Part shown: in pieces, positions 1 to 8,371 of the stretch
Layout of the letters: each line of letters starts with the position of its first letter
Numbering within the stretch: the first letter of the stretch is position 1
DNA from: Io17-Chloro-G2 sp963663135
GTDB lineage: Bacteria; Chloroflexota; Dehalococcoidia; Lucifugimonadales; UBA3495
Direction: 5' to 3'
Assembly (NCBI GenBank): GCA_963663135.2
Contig: CAXXRM010000005.1
Span: 992,001 to 1,056,000, forward strand
Length of the DNA: 64,000 nt
Translations under genes and position numbers: made by a program
The notes under the pieces: model-generated
What the model was told of the DNA's origin: nothing
Databases searched by the model: none
The model's input: the letters and a program-made list of their open reading frames with translations, nothing else

Positions 1-324
1 GGCCCCCTTCCGCGGACCCGGCCCCCGGATAACCTCAACCCCGGCGCCTTCCAGCCACGCCTTGCATTCTTCTGCGTCGCCGTCCCACACAAAGCAGATA
101 TCGCCGCAGCCGGGCACTGCCGTAGGGCCTCTCAGGTCGGCGGTAAACCCTTCGGGGTGGACGTTTATCTTGGAGTCTCCAACCTGGATTGAAAATATTC
201 TGGCGCGGCCGGCCCGCCACTCTTCTTCATCGTTGATGGGGAAACCCAGCGCTTTGTAAAACTCGATCAGCCGCTCCGCGTTTGCGGTGGGTATCGCTAT
301 ATGGTCAATTCCTGCGTTGGCCAT
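1..324 (-). CDS. VOC/glyoxalase-fold protein, 3' end cut by window edge
   Basis: The first 108 codons read from an ATG at 324 and run off the window at base 1. The N-terminus (ANAGIDHIAIPT, then ERLIEFYKALGF) is the first beta-alpha module of the vicinal oxygen chelate fold, with His8 in the usual first metal-ligand position. Members are glyoxalases, ring-cleaving dioxygenases, isomerases or resistance proteins; the metal and substrate cannot be told from half a gene. The start follows a purine-rich AAGGAGAAC site. The next gene upstream on this strand (hydrolase, stop at 359) is 34 bases away, so the two may be cotranscribed. Confidence 0.75.
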   Translation of the reverse strand, partial: MANAGIDHIAIPTANAERLIEFYKALGFPINDEEEWRAGRARIFSIQVGDSKINVHPEGFTADLRGPTAVPGCGDICFVWDGDAEECKAWLEGAGVEVIRGPGPRKGA

Positions 325-358
325 GTTCTCCTTCCTCGCCTGGCGAGTCTTCTGGCGC

Positions 359-1180
359 TTAGGTGCGCACCGCGGCTTTCTCGATAAAGTCCACGATCAT
401 CTTGCGCACCAAGTCCGGCTCGTTGGACATCAGACCGTGCACCGCGCCGGGAACAATCTCAATCTGGGCGTCGGAAATCATTTCGTACAGGGTGTGGGCG
501 CAACTCACCGGTATGGTCGTGTCGGCATCGCCGTGCACGATCAACGTGGGTATGTCCAGGCTGGACAAACGTCCCTCGATGGAACCGCCAATGCCCAGGT
601 AAGCCGGGATGCTGGCCAGCATTCCGGGGAACTTTTCCAGATTGACCGCTTTGAGGCGTTGGAAACGCGCCGGGTCGGCTTCTCGGAGACCCGGATTTCG
701 CGCCTCGATGCCGCGCTCCACCGAGCCTTCCCGGCCATAGGCGGCTTCGTTGGCGATCAAGGAGTCCAATTCCTTTTGGCGGGCCGCCCTCTCGGGACCG
801 CTGGCGTAGGACATGGTGTTGACCAGGAGCAGGGTGTCCACCATTTGGGGATAGTTCAGCGCCAGGGTGAGGGCGATTGGCCCGCCGCCCGACGAGCCCA
901 GCACGTGGGCCCGTTCGACGTTCAGCCGCCGCAGCAGCGACCGCAGGTCTTGGGTCTGGTTGGCAATGGAATACCCATTTGCGGGTGTCTCCGATCGTCC
1001 AGCGGCCCGACGGTCGTAGAGGATCAATTGGTAGTCACTTGACAAAGCCTCGGCGTGGCACTCCGACAAAGAGGCGCAACCTTCGCCACCCCCCAGCCCG
1101 CCGTGGATCATCACGATAGGCTGGCCCTGTCCGTGGACCTCATAATACATTCGGTAGCCGTTGATGTTCTCTTCAGGCAT
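359..1180 (-). CDS. Alpha/beta-hydrolase
   Basis: A 273-residue alpha/beta-hydrolase. Visible are the oxyanion HGG (26-28), the nucleophile elbow G-S-S-G-G with Ser97, the acid in HGDAD (216-220) and the catalytic His248 (GAVHGL). Length and layout fit proline iminopeptidase-like or ester/lactone hydrolases; the substrate is unknown. The frame stays open to 1348, but the ATG at 1180 is chosen because AGGAG lies about 8 bases before it, and the extra 56 residues upstream look non-coding and overlap a repeat. It probably heads a two-gene transcript with the VOC gene. Confidence 0.85.
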   Translation of the reverse strand: MPEENINGYRMYYEVHGQGQPIVMIHGGLGGGEGCASLSECHAEALSSDYQLILYDRRAAGRSETPANGYSIANQTQDLRSLLRRLNVERAHVLGSSGGGPIALTLALNYPQMVDTLLLVNTMSYASGPERAARQKELDSLIANEAAYGREGSVERGIEARNPGLREADPARFQRLKAVNLEKFPGMLASIPAYLGIGGSIEGRLSSLDIPTLIVHGDADTTIPVSCAHTLYEMISDAQIEIVPGAVHGLMSNEPDLVRKMIVDFIEKAAVRT

Positions 1181-1341
1181 GGGCCTTACTCCTGAAACCG
1201 TATGGCGGATAAGTAAAATGGGGACCGTCTTCGACGGCCGGTTCGCCCCAATATTAGCTTCATTGCGTGGCATAGGCAACCCGCGGCCACGCTTGTTGGA
1301 TGCGCCGCAGGTCCTGTAATTCCCATGAAAAACGGCGACCC

Positions 1342-1506
1342 CCGTCATTCTAGTCGCAACGGGATTCCAGAGCTCTTTTTATCATCCAACATCGTTAAAT
1401 ATTGTATGGGAGAACAATGATGGTACCCGTTGCAGGCCTGACAGGGTGGATAAGCCGTGTTCCTCACGGGGTTTTCTGGATTCCCGTTGGGCCTAGAACG
1501 ACGGGT
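1342..1506. repeat. REPIN-like paired-hairpin repeat, copy 1
   Basis: An arm reading cattctagtcgcaacggg at about 1346 is matched in inverted orientation by cccgttgggcctagaacg ending near 1500. The arms resemble those at 4511-4698, 9414-9557 and 62668-62859. This copy is the most diverged. The 539 bases between the hydrolase and the acyl-CoA dehydrogenase gene hold this element and no credible gene; the promoters of both divergent genes must also lie here. Confidence 0.6.
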
Positions 1507-1719
1507 TGGGGGCCCAAATGGCGGGAAACTGCATGAGAGAAAGCAGGGCACGCCAGACGGTAGCTAAAAGATGTAAAAAGCCATGTGCTGGCGCCCGTCA
1601 GACTTGTTTCCCGCGGGGTGATAGGGCATAATCGTTCACTGACGATTCGCATTCAGCGCCAACGCTAAAGGCTCGGACCTTGGCGGACGTTTAAACACTG
1701 GCGCCCTGGGAGGATTTTC

Positions 1720-2955
1720 ATGGATTTCGAGCCTCGATATACGGCAGAGCAGGAAGAGTTTCGGCAGGAAGTTCGGGATTGGCTGAAGGACAACATGCCC
1801 GAGGACATCGTGCAGCCGGCCGATCCGATTGACCTTACCGAAGAACAGTACCAGAAACGCCGCGACTTGGGACGGAGCCTGGGCTCGAAGGGATGGCTCT
1901 GGCCCACCGCGGACCCCAGGTACGGCGGTGGCGGCCTTTCCCTGGACCACGCCGTGGTGATTGAGGAAGAGATGGACTCCTATGGCATGTCCGTGCCTCC
2001 CTACTACGACTCCGGCGGAAGGCTGGGTGGGGCTTCCATAATGGTATGGGGGACCGATGAACAAAAGGACCAGTTTTTGCCTCCCATCCTGAAGGGCGAA
2101 GTGCGCACCTGGCAATTGCTTTCCGAGCCCGAGGCGGGTTCCGACCTGGCCAACGTGAAAACGACGGCCGAACGCGACGGCGACGATTACGTAATCAACG
2201 GCCAGAAGATCTACGTGGGCAGTTCGCTCGGTTGCGACATGGTTTGGACCCTTACCCGCACCGACACCGAAGCGCCCCGGCACCAAAATCTGGGCTGGTT
2301 CATGATTCCTTCAGACCTTCCGGGTATCACCATCCAACCGATGGACCTGCTGATCTCCGGGGGCGAGGGCGGCGCGGGTTCCGGCGTGAAGAACACGGTG
2401 TATTTCGACAACGTCCGGGTGCCGGCCACCCACCTGATCGGCGGCGAGAACGAAGGTTGGAAGGTAGCCACCACCCACCTGGAGTTGGAGCACGGCACCG
2501 GGGGGCACGTTGGCCGGAACTGGTTGGTGGACCGGTTGTTTGAATACTGCCAGAACACCCAGCGGCGCGGCGAGCCGTTGACCAAGGACCCGGACGTTCG
2601 CGAGAGACTGATGGACGTCTACGTGGAGGCCGAGATTTCCCGGTTGTTCCAGTTGCGCAACTACTGGATGCGCCACAGCAAGGCGAACATCACCTACGAA
2701 GGACCTCAAGCCTCCTACTACCGCAAGGTCTCCGGCCTGCGGATGTCCGGGGCCATACTGGATATCCTGGGGCCCTCAGCGCTGACCTACGATCCCCAAT
2801 GGGGCGCTGCCGAAGGTCACATTGAGGCCCACCAGAGGTCGGCCATCGTTGCCCTCCACCCGGGAGGAACCGCCGACATTCAAAAGGTCATCATGGCCAG
2901 GCGCATCGGCATCGGCCGGGAAGTCAGGGAGCGGGCCGGTGAGCTAGCCTCCTAA
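1720..2955 (+). CDS. Acyl-CoA dehydrogenase family protein, larger subunit-like
   Basis: A 411-residue flavoprotein of the acyl-CoA dehydrogenase family, which oxidises acyl-CoA alpha-beta bonds and passes electrons to ETF. The middle beta-domain is recognisable (WQLLSEPEAGSDLA, then DGDDYVINGQKIYVGSS), as is the C-terminal helix with HPGGTADIQKVIMARRIG. In medium-chain enzymes the last motif carries the catalytic Glu (YEGT); here the aligned residue is Gly. The ATG at 1720 follows GGAGGATTTTC. An 83-base gap separates it from a second, smaller acyl-CoA dehydrogenase gene on the same strand, so an operon is likely. Substrate unknown. Confidence 0.9.
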   Translation: MDFEPRYTAEQEEFRQEVRDWLKDNMPEDIVQPADPIDLTEEQYQKRRDLGRSLGSKGWLWPTADPRYGGGGLSLDHAVVIEEEMDSYGMSVPPYYDSGGRLGGASIMVWGTDEQKDQFLPPILKGEVRTWQLLSEPEAGSDLANVKTTAERDGDDYVINGQKIYVGSSLGCDMVWTLTRTDTEAPRHQNLGWFMIPSDLPGITIQPMDLLISGGEGGAGSGVKNTVYFDNVRVPATHLIGGENEGWKVATTHLELEHGTGGHVGRNWLVDRLFEYCQNTQRRGEPLTKDPDVRERLMDVYVEAEISRLFQLRNYWMRHSKANITYEGPQASYYRKVSGLRMSGAILDILGPSALTYDPQWGAAEGHIEAHQRSAIVALHPGGTADIQKVIMARRIGIGREVRERAGELAS

Positions 2956-3038
2956 TCGACCAACCCAGAGCTGCCAATAAACACCCTTGCGCCGGCTGGC
3001 GGAAACCCAGCCGGCCATTTAATGGGAGGGACCAAAAA

Positions 3039-4160
3039 ATGGATCTATCGCTGACTCCTGAACAGCAGATGCTCAAGTCTGCGGTTAGCCGTTTCATCCA
3101 GCAGGAATACCCCAAGGAAACCCTGCTGGAAATGGCCGATTCTGGGGAAGTGGCGCCATCGCAACCCTGGCGGAGGCTGGTGGACACCGGTTGGCTGGGT
3201 ATTGTGGTGCCGGAGGAGTACGGCGGTGAGGGCGGGTCATTCACCGACGCCGGCGTTCTCTTTGAAGAATTGGGCAGGGGTCCGGTGCCGGGTCCCCACA
3301 TTAGCTCGGCGGTCTTGGGGACGTTCGCTATCCTGGAAGGCGGCGACGAAGAACAGAAACGGGACTGGCTGCCGCGGCTGGCCAAGGGAGAGCGGTCTTT
3401 GGTGCTGGCCGTAACCGAGGCCGATTACAGCTGGTGGGAAGAAGACGTCCACCTGCCGGCCGCGCCCAGCGGCGACGGATTCCAGTTGAACGGGACCAAA
3501 GTCTACGTAATGGACGCCGCCTCAGCCACCCACCTGCTTTGCGCCGTCCGTTCGGAAAATGGCGGCCAGGTGGGCATGGTGATTGTTTCCGCCGATGCCC
3601 CGGGCGTGTCCATCAGGAATCTGCCCGGATTTGCATGGCACCTGTCGGAGGTCAAGTTCGAGAACGTGGCCGTTGCCGGGACCGACGTGCTGGGAGGGTC
3701 CCTGGAAAACAGTTGGGACGCCCTGCAGCGGGCCATAGCCAAGACCATTCCGATACTGGGCGCGTACCAGACCGGAGCATCCCAGGCGGTATACGAGACG
3801 TCGGTGGACTACTCCCGCACCCGGATGCAATTCGGCACACCGATCGGCCGGTTCCAAAGGGTGCAGGACCACATCATCAACCTGGTCAACCAGTTGGATG
3901 CCGCCCGCTGGACCAACTACGAAGCATTGTGGAAGTTGGACAACGACCGCCCCGCCCAGGACGCGGTTCACCTGGCGAAGGCTGTGGGCAGCGAAGCCTA
4001 CTACCAGGCCTGCAACTTCGCCCACGAGGTCCACGCCGGGTTGGGCAGCATGACCGAATACGGCCTGACCCTGCACACCACGGCGTCGCGCACCCTATAC
4101 CACTACCTGGGAGACCCCCGCTTCCACCGCAAGCGTTTGGCGGACGCCCTTGGCCTGTAA
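3039..4160 (+). CDS. Acyl-CoA dehydrogenase family protein, smaller subunit-like
   Basis: A 373-residue acyl-CoA dehydrogenase homologue. The N-terminal helical domain starts MDLSLTPEQQML; the FAD-binding stretch includes TRMQFGTPIGRFQ; the C-terminus has VHAGLGSMTEYGLTLH followed by LGDPRFHRKRLA, as in the smaller chains of actinobacterial heteromeric FadE pairs. The YEGT-type Glu is absent. It follows the 411-residue paralogue closely, has its own GGGAGGG ribosome site, and is followed by a stable hairpin at 4189. Two adjacent diverged subunits suggest a heteromeric enzyme, known for steroid side-chain FadE pairs; that assignment is inference. Confidence 0.88.
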   Translation: MDLSLTPEQQMLKSAVSRFIQQEYPKETLLEMADSGEVAPSQPWRRLVDTGWLGIVVPEEYGGEGGSFTDAGVLFEELGRGPVPGPHISSAVLGTFAILEGGDEEQKRDWLPRLAKGERSLVLAVTEADYSWWEEDVHLPAAPSGDGFQLNGTKVYVMDAASATHLLCAVRSENGGQVGMVIVSADAPGVSIRNLPGFAWHLSEVKFENVAVAGTDVLGGSLENSWDALQRAIAKTIPILGAYQTGASQAVYETSVDYSRTRMQFGTPIGRFQRVQDHIINLVNQLDAARWTNYEALWKLDNDRPAQDAVHLAKAVGSEAYYQACNFAHEVHAGLGSMTEYGLTLHTTASRTLYHYLGDPRFHRKRLADALGL

Positions 4161-4188
4161 CGGGCCATCATCTCGCTAGGGCGTAGCC

Positions 4189-4226
4189 AACCAGCCGCCG
4201 GACGGGTATACCTCCGGCGGCTGGTT
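4189..4226 (+). terminator. Strong hairpin after acyl-CoA dehydrogenase pair
   Basis: Arms aaccagccgccgga (4189-4202) and tccggcggctggtt (4213-4226) are a perfect 14-bp inverted repeat with a 10-base loop, 28 bases after the stop codon. No clean T-run follows (cgcgtttggg), so it may act as a terminator or as an mRNA 3'-end stabiliser. Confidence 0.6.
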
Positions 4227-4510
4227 CGCGTTTGGGCTCTTGGCGGCCGTAACCAGAGGCTGGCGTCAGGCAAAGTCGGTTGGCAATATTCCAGCCGGCA
4301 AACAACGCGCAGCGCGGGCGGGTTGACGCCGCCCCACAGCTGCGCGGAGACTGAGACGCGGCGGTCGGATACCAGTGAGAAACTGGCAGACCGCCAAAAT
4401 TCCGGGATCTTTAAGTTGTTAAAATCCCCCTCTCTAAAATGAACATAGGCCATTTTCGTCGAACATAGGCCATCCTCGTCCTCATTATTGGCTTTAAAAA
4501 AGCCATCCGC

Positions 4511-4698
4511 CATTCTCGCCGCAGCGGGAATCCAGAGCCCCTTCCGTGCGCCGACACGCTTGTGGCAACGGGGAGACGGCAGGTGTGTGCAAGCTGCGTC
4601 CCCCTCCTTTACCCCTTGCCTCATGTCCATGCATTGGACACCTGAACCCGCTTAATAAAGTACGAAAAGGGCTGTGGATTCCCGCTGCGGCGAGAATG
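4511..4698. repeat. REPIN-like paired-hairpin repeat, copy 2
   Basis: Left arm cattctcgccgcagcggg at 4511 and its inverted partner cccgctgcggcgagaatg ending at 4698. Each arm folds on itself (ATTCTCGC pairs with GCGGGAAT around a 4-base loop), and the arms also pair with each other across about 150 bases. The interior is clearly related to copy 4 (shared gtgcgccgacacgctt and later acacctga). Just upstream, at 4440-4474, the 14-mer gaacataggccatt/c occurs twice. The 642 bases between the dehydrogenase stop and the truncated protease hold hairpin, repeats and no gene. Confidence 0.75.
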
Positions 4699-4977
4699 AC
4701 GCTGGATGATTAAAAGGCCTGAAAAGCAAGACGCGGTCCTGCCAGCGGGACGGCCCATCGGTTAGAATGGGCTGTATAGAGAGCAAAAAGAGATATCTAC
4801 CTGTGGGAACATTTAACTGGCCGCTGCGGATTTCAAGCACAGACGGCCAGCGGGTGCGGGAGATGGAAGCGACGGTGGATACCGGCGCTGCCTACACCAC
4901 ATTGCCAACTCGTCTGCTGCGTGAACTGGGGGTTACGCCGAAGGGCAAGCGCAGGTTCCCGCTGGCCAGCGGGCGGC
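4661..4977. repeat. Left direct repeat flanking the R-M island
   Basis: From the right arm of REPIN copy 2 through the first part of the protease reading frame this stretch matches 9519-9838. In the coding part (4767-4977 against 9627-9837) I count roughly 15 differences in 211 bases, about 93% identity. Similarity stops abruptly after gggcggc at 4977, in the middle of the protease gene. Confidence 0.85.
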
Positions 4978-5030
4978 TTGCGATAACCCCGGGCCTGGGT
5001 ATAGACGTGCAACACGTCAGCGCGGGGTAG
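4803..5030 (+). pseudogene. Truncated retropepsin-like aspartic protease gene
   Basis: The frame encodes the N-terminal half of the protease found complete at 9663-10019, including the active-site VDTGAAYTTLP. After residue ~58 it leaves the family sequence and ends in an unrelated tail of about 17 residues. The C-terminal half, needed for the flap and dimer or second lobe, is missing, so the product should be inactive. The break coincides with the left edge of the restriction-modification cargo, so this is the interrupted or extra copy left by the event that placed the cargo here. Confidence 0.8.
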
Positions 5031-5086
5031 TCTTGCCCATGCGCCAACAAGACATAATCTATCGCAAATGTGGCCCATAGGGAGCT

Positions 5087-8000
5087 ATGGCAGGAACAAC
5101 ACCTAAGCCGGCCGCGGCCGTTGAGGAATACCTGACCGGACTCCGGCAAGTGCGCGGGTCGGGCGGCGCCACCGGGGAGAAGTCGGCCTACCCGGCGCTG
5201 TCCAACCTGTTCAACGCCGTCGGCGGTTCCCTCAAGCCCAAGGTGTTCTGTGTCGTCGAGCTTGCCGAGCAGGGCGCCGGGCATCCCGACGTCGGCCTCT
5301 ATGCCGCCAAGCAGGTACAGCGTGGCTCCCCGCGGGAGGGGCAGGTCCCGGAACGCGGTGTTGTCGAGGTCAAGTCTTCGAAGGATGACGCCTGGCTGAT
5401 CGCGGAGAGCGATCAGGTGAGTCGCTACTGGGACCTTTACCGGCTGGTGCTGGTCACCAATACCAGGGACTTCGTGTTGCTGGGGGAAGATGCGGCGGGC
5501 CGGCCCGCAAAGCTGGAGAGTTTCCGGCTGGCGGGAAACGACGAGGAGTTCGAACAGCTTTTGCAAACGCCCCGGGCCTCCGCCGGCAAGGTGGGCGCCG
5601 GCCTGTGGGAGTACCTGTCCCGTGCCCTGTCCCATCGCGCCGCTCTTGCCGAGCCAAGAGACCTGGCCTGGCTGCTGGCCTCCTACGCCCGCGATGGCCT
5701 GGCGCGGGTCGAAGCGGCTGGCGAGGCCCCGTCTCTCAATGCGGTGCGGTCGGCGTTGGAAGAAGCCCTTGGTGTGCGCTTCGAGGGTGACCGCGGCTCG
5801 GCCTTCTTCCGCTCGACGCTGGTGCAGACCCTCTTCTACGGCGTCTTCTCCGCTTGGGTGCTCTGGTCGCGCCAGACGCCAGTCCCAACCGGCCCCTTCA
5901 ACTGGCACGATGCGGTCTGGCACCTGCGCGCCCCCGTTTTGCGGGCGCTTTTCCAGCAGCTATCCGACCCCGGAAGGTTGCAGCCGCTGGGTCTGGTCGA
6001 GGTGCTGGACTGGACCGCGGCGGCCCTGGACCGGGTGGACCGGCAAGCCTTCTTCGGCAAGTTCAACGAGGGCGAGGCTGTGCCCTACTTCTATGAGCCC
6101 TTCCTGGAGGCCTTCGACCCGGCCCTGCGCAAGCAGTTGGGCGTCTGGTACACCCCAACGGAAGTGGTACGTTACATGGTGGCCCGTGTGGATAAGGCGT
6201 TGAAGGACGACCTTGGCATCCCCGAGGGGCTGGCCGCCGACAACGTTTACGTTCTTGACCCATGCTGCGGCACCGGCGCCTACCTGGCCGAAGTGCTGCG
6301 CCGGATTGCCGATAACCTCCAGGGACAGGGCCTTGGAGCATTGACCGGCGCCCGGGTCAAGCAGGCCGCCACCCAGAGGGTGTTCGGCTTCGAGATTATG
6401 CCTGCCCCCTTCGTCGTGGCCCACCTGCAGGTCGGCCTCACGATGCAGGCGCTGGACGCCCCACTGTCGGAGGACCTGGCGGAACGCGCCGGCGTCTTCC
6501 TGACCAACGCCCTCACCGGCTGGGAGCCACGGGTGCAGAAGCCCCTACCTTTCCCCGAACTGGAGGAGGAGCGGGACCGCGCCGACCGGGTGAAGCAGGA
6601 AACGCCGGTGCTGGTGATTCTGGGCAATCCACCCTACAACGGATTCGCCGGCATGGCGGTGGAAGAAGAGAGGGAACTGTCCCAAGCCTACCGCACCACC
6701 AGGCAGGTGCGCCGTCCCGAGGGCCAGGGATTGAATGACCTGTACGTCCGCTTTTTCCGCATGGCCGAGCGGCGCATCGCGGAGAAGACTGGCCGGGGGG
6801 TGGTCTGCTTCATCTCCAACTATTCGTGGCTGGACGGGCTGTCCTTCACCGGGATGCGGGAGCGCTACCTCGAGGCCTTCGACGCCATTCGCATCGACAA
6901 CCTGCATGGCGACCGCATCATCTCGGAATACGCCCCGAATGGGCATACCAGCGAGACCGTCATGGCAGTCCGAGGGAAGTCGCCGGGCATCAAAGTAGGA
7001 ACGGCGATAACACTGCTCTCAAAATCGGGGGCGGTATCCGATCAACCCGGAAGCGGGAGCATTCGGTACCGAGACTTCCACCAGGCGAGAGCCGACGAAC
7101 GGCGGTTAGCACTGCTCGCTAGTCTCGATGCGCCAGCGGCCGAATCTGATATCGATTCCGGATATACGGACATACAACCCCAATTTGGACTCGGTTTGCC
7201 ATTCAAACCCATGTCGGTGGGTGATAGTTGGCAAGACTGGCCCGCGTTGCCACACCTGTTTCCCACCTCGTTTCCGGGGATCAAGACCAGCCATGACTCA
7301 TTGGTAGTAGATATCGACCTTGATCGTTTAAAGTCACGATTGACTAAATATTTCAACTCTGGAGAGACAGGGCTGGGCCGCCCGGACGAGGCGTGTTTCG
7401 TTCGATACGCCTACCGGCCATTCGATACGCGGTGGCTCTACTGGGAAGCCGATACAAAGCTGCTTGACCGTCCACGCCCAGACTACAAGCAACACGTGTT
7501 CGACGGCAATTATTGGTTGGAGTGTCGGCAAAAGGAAGCCCGAGAGGACTTTTCACGCGGAACATGGTGCCGCCATCTCTCAGACAACTTCGGGAACGGA
7601 CTGTCTAGTTTCTTTCCCGCATGGCTCCGAGACGATGGTCTTGGTATCGATGGTAGTGCGGGCCGCCGCCCCAACCTGTCCCCCGCCGCCCAACACTACC
7701 TCGAAAAACTTGGGATGGGTGTGGAGGACTTGTTCCACCACGTCTTGGCGGTGCTGCACGATCCCGCCTACCGCGAGACTAATGCCGGCGCGCTGCGGAT
7801 GGAGTGGCCGCGCATCCCGCTGCCGGGCTGGCCCGACGGTAATGCGCCCGGCGCGGCGGACGAACTGGCGGAATCGGCGGAACTCGGCCGGGAACTGGCC
7901 CGCCTGCTGGACTCGGAAACCCCGGTTCCCGGCGTCACCACGGGGACGCTGCGACCGGAGATAGCATCTATCGGCGTTCCTGCCACCATCGATGGGCACA

Positions 8001-8371
8001 ACATGTCCGCCGAAGACTTCACGGTTACGGCAGGCTGGGGGCATTTCGGAACGGGCGATGCCGTGATGCCGGGGCAAGGCCGGGTAGAACAGCGCCCCTA
8101 CGCCGCCGACGAGCGCGCCGCTATGGGGGATGCAATCCCGACGATCGGCGAATCAACCGTTGACATCTACCTGAACGACCGCGCCTACTGGCGCAACGTC
8201 CCCGCCGCCATCTGGAACTACAAGCTCGGCGGCTACCAGGTCCTGAAGAAGTGGCTGTCCTACCGGGAAAACAAGGTCCTGGGGCGGGCGCTGCTCCCGG
8301 AGGAAGTGCAACACTTCACCGACACGGCGCGGCGTATTGGGAGGATATTGTCGTTGGTGAACGAAGGTTGA
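5087..8371 (+). CDS. Restriction-modification protein: nuclease-methyltransferase fusion (type ISP/IIG-like, no helicase)
   Basis: A 1094-residue single-chain enzyme. The N-terminus carries a PD-(D/E)XK-like nuclease pattern: Pro67-Asp68 and Glu94-Val-Lys96. A helical region follows, then an adenine-N6 methyltransferase: YTPTEVVRYM (355-364), SAM motif I DPCCGTGAYL (391-400) and catalytic NPPY (514-517). The rest holds target recognition and a C-terminal segment (NYKLGGYQVLKKWL, then LPEEVQHFTDTARRI) typical of the type ISP C-terminal domain. LlaGI-type enzymes carry a RecA-like helicase between nuclease and methylase; none is visible here. It presumably methylates self DNA and cuts unmodified invaders. 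It begins a two-gene unit with the next gene and sits between two copies of a protease gene. Confidence 0.88.
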   Translation: MAGTTPKPAAAVEEYLTGLRQVRGSGGATGEKSAYPALSNLFNAVGGSLKPKVFCVVELAEQGAGHPDVGLYAAKQVQRGSPREGQVPERGVVEVKSSKDDAWLIAESDQVSRYWDLYRLVLVTNTRDFVLLGEDAAGRPAKLESFRLAGNDEEFEQLLQTPRASAGKVGAGLWEYLSRALSHRAALAEPRDLAWLLASYARDGLARVEAAGEAPSLNAVRSALEEALGVRFEGDRGSAFFRSTLVQTLFYGVFSAWVLWSRQTPVPTGPFNWHDAVWHLRAPVLRALFQQLSDPGRLQPLGLVEVLDWTAAALDRVDRQAFFGKFNEGEAVPYFYEPFLEAFDPALRKQLGVWYTPTEVVRYMVARVDKALKDDLGIPEGLAADNVYVLDPCCGTGAYLAEVLRRIADNLQGQGLGALTGARVKQAATQRVFGFEIMPAPFVVAHLQVGLTMQALDAPLSEDLAERAGVFLTNALTGWEPRVQKPLPFPELEEERDRADRVKQETPVLVILGNPPYNGFAGMAVEEERELSQAYRTTRQVRRPEGQGLNDLYVRFFRMAERRIAEKTGRGVVCFISNYSWLDGLSFTGMRERYLEAFDAIRIDNLHGDRIISEYAPNGHTSETVMAVRGKSPGIKVGTAITLLSKSGAVSDQPGSGSIRYRDFHQARADERRLALLASLDAPAAESDIDSGYTDIQPQFGLGLPFKPMSVGDSWQDWPALPHLFPTSFPGIKTSHDSLVVDIDLDRLKSRLTKYFNSGETGLGRPDEACFVRYAYRPFDTRWLYWEADTKLLDRPRPDYKQHVFDGNYWLECRQKEAREDFSRGTWCRHLSDNFGNGLSSFFPAWLRDDGLGIDGSAGRRPNLSPAAQHYLEKLGMGVEDLFHHVLAVLHDPAYRETNAGALRMEWPRIPLPGWPDGNAPGAADELAESAELGRELARLLDSETPVPGVTTGTLRPEIASIGVPATIDGHNMSAEDFTVTAGWGHFGTGDAVMPGQGRVEQRPYAADERAAMGDAIPTIGESTVDIYLNDRAYWRNVPAAIWNYKLGGYQVLKKWLSYRENKVLGRALLPEEVQHFTDTARRIGRILSLVNEG

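Noticed and set aside
4103..4630. 175-codon minus-strand frame covering the intergenic region after the dehydrogenases
   Set aside because: It runs through the terminator hairpin and REPIN arm; the residues come from repeat DNA.
4892..5923. 343-codon minus-strand frame opposite the R-M gene start
   Set aside because: Antisense to the nuclease domain and crosses the repeat boundary; no recognisable domain.
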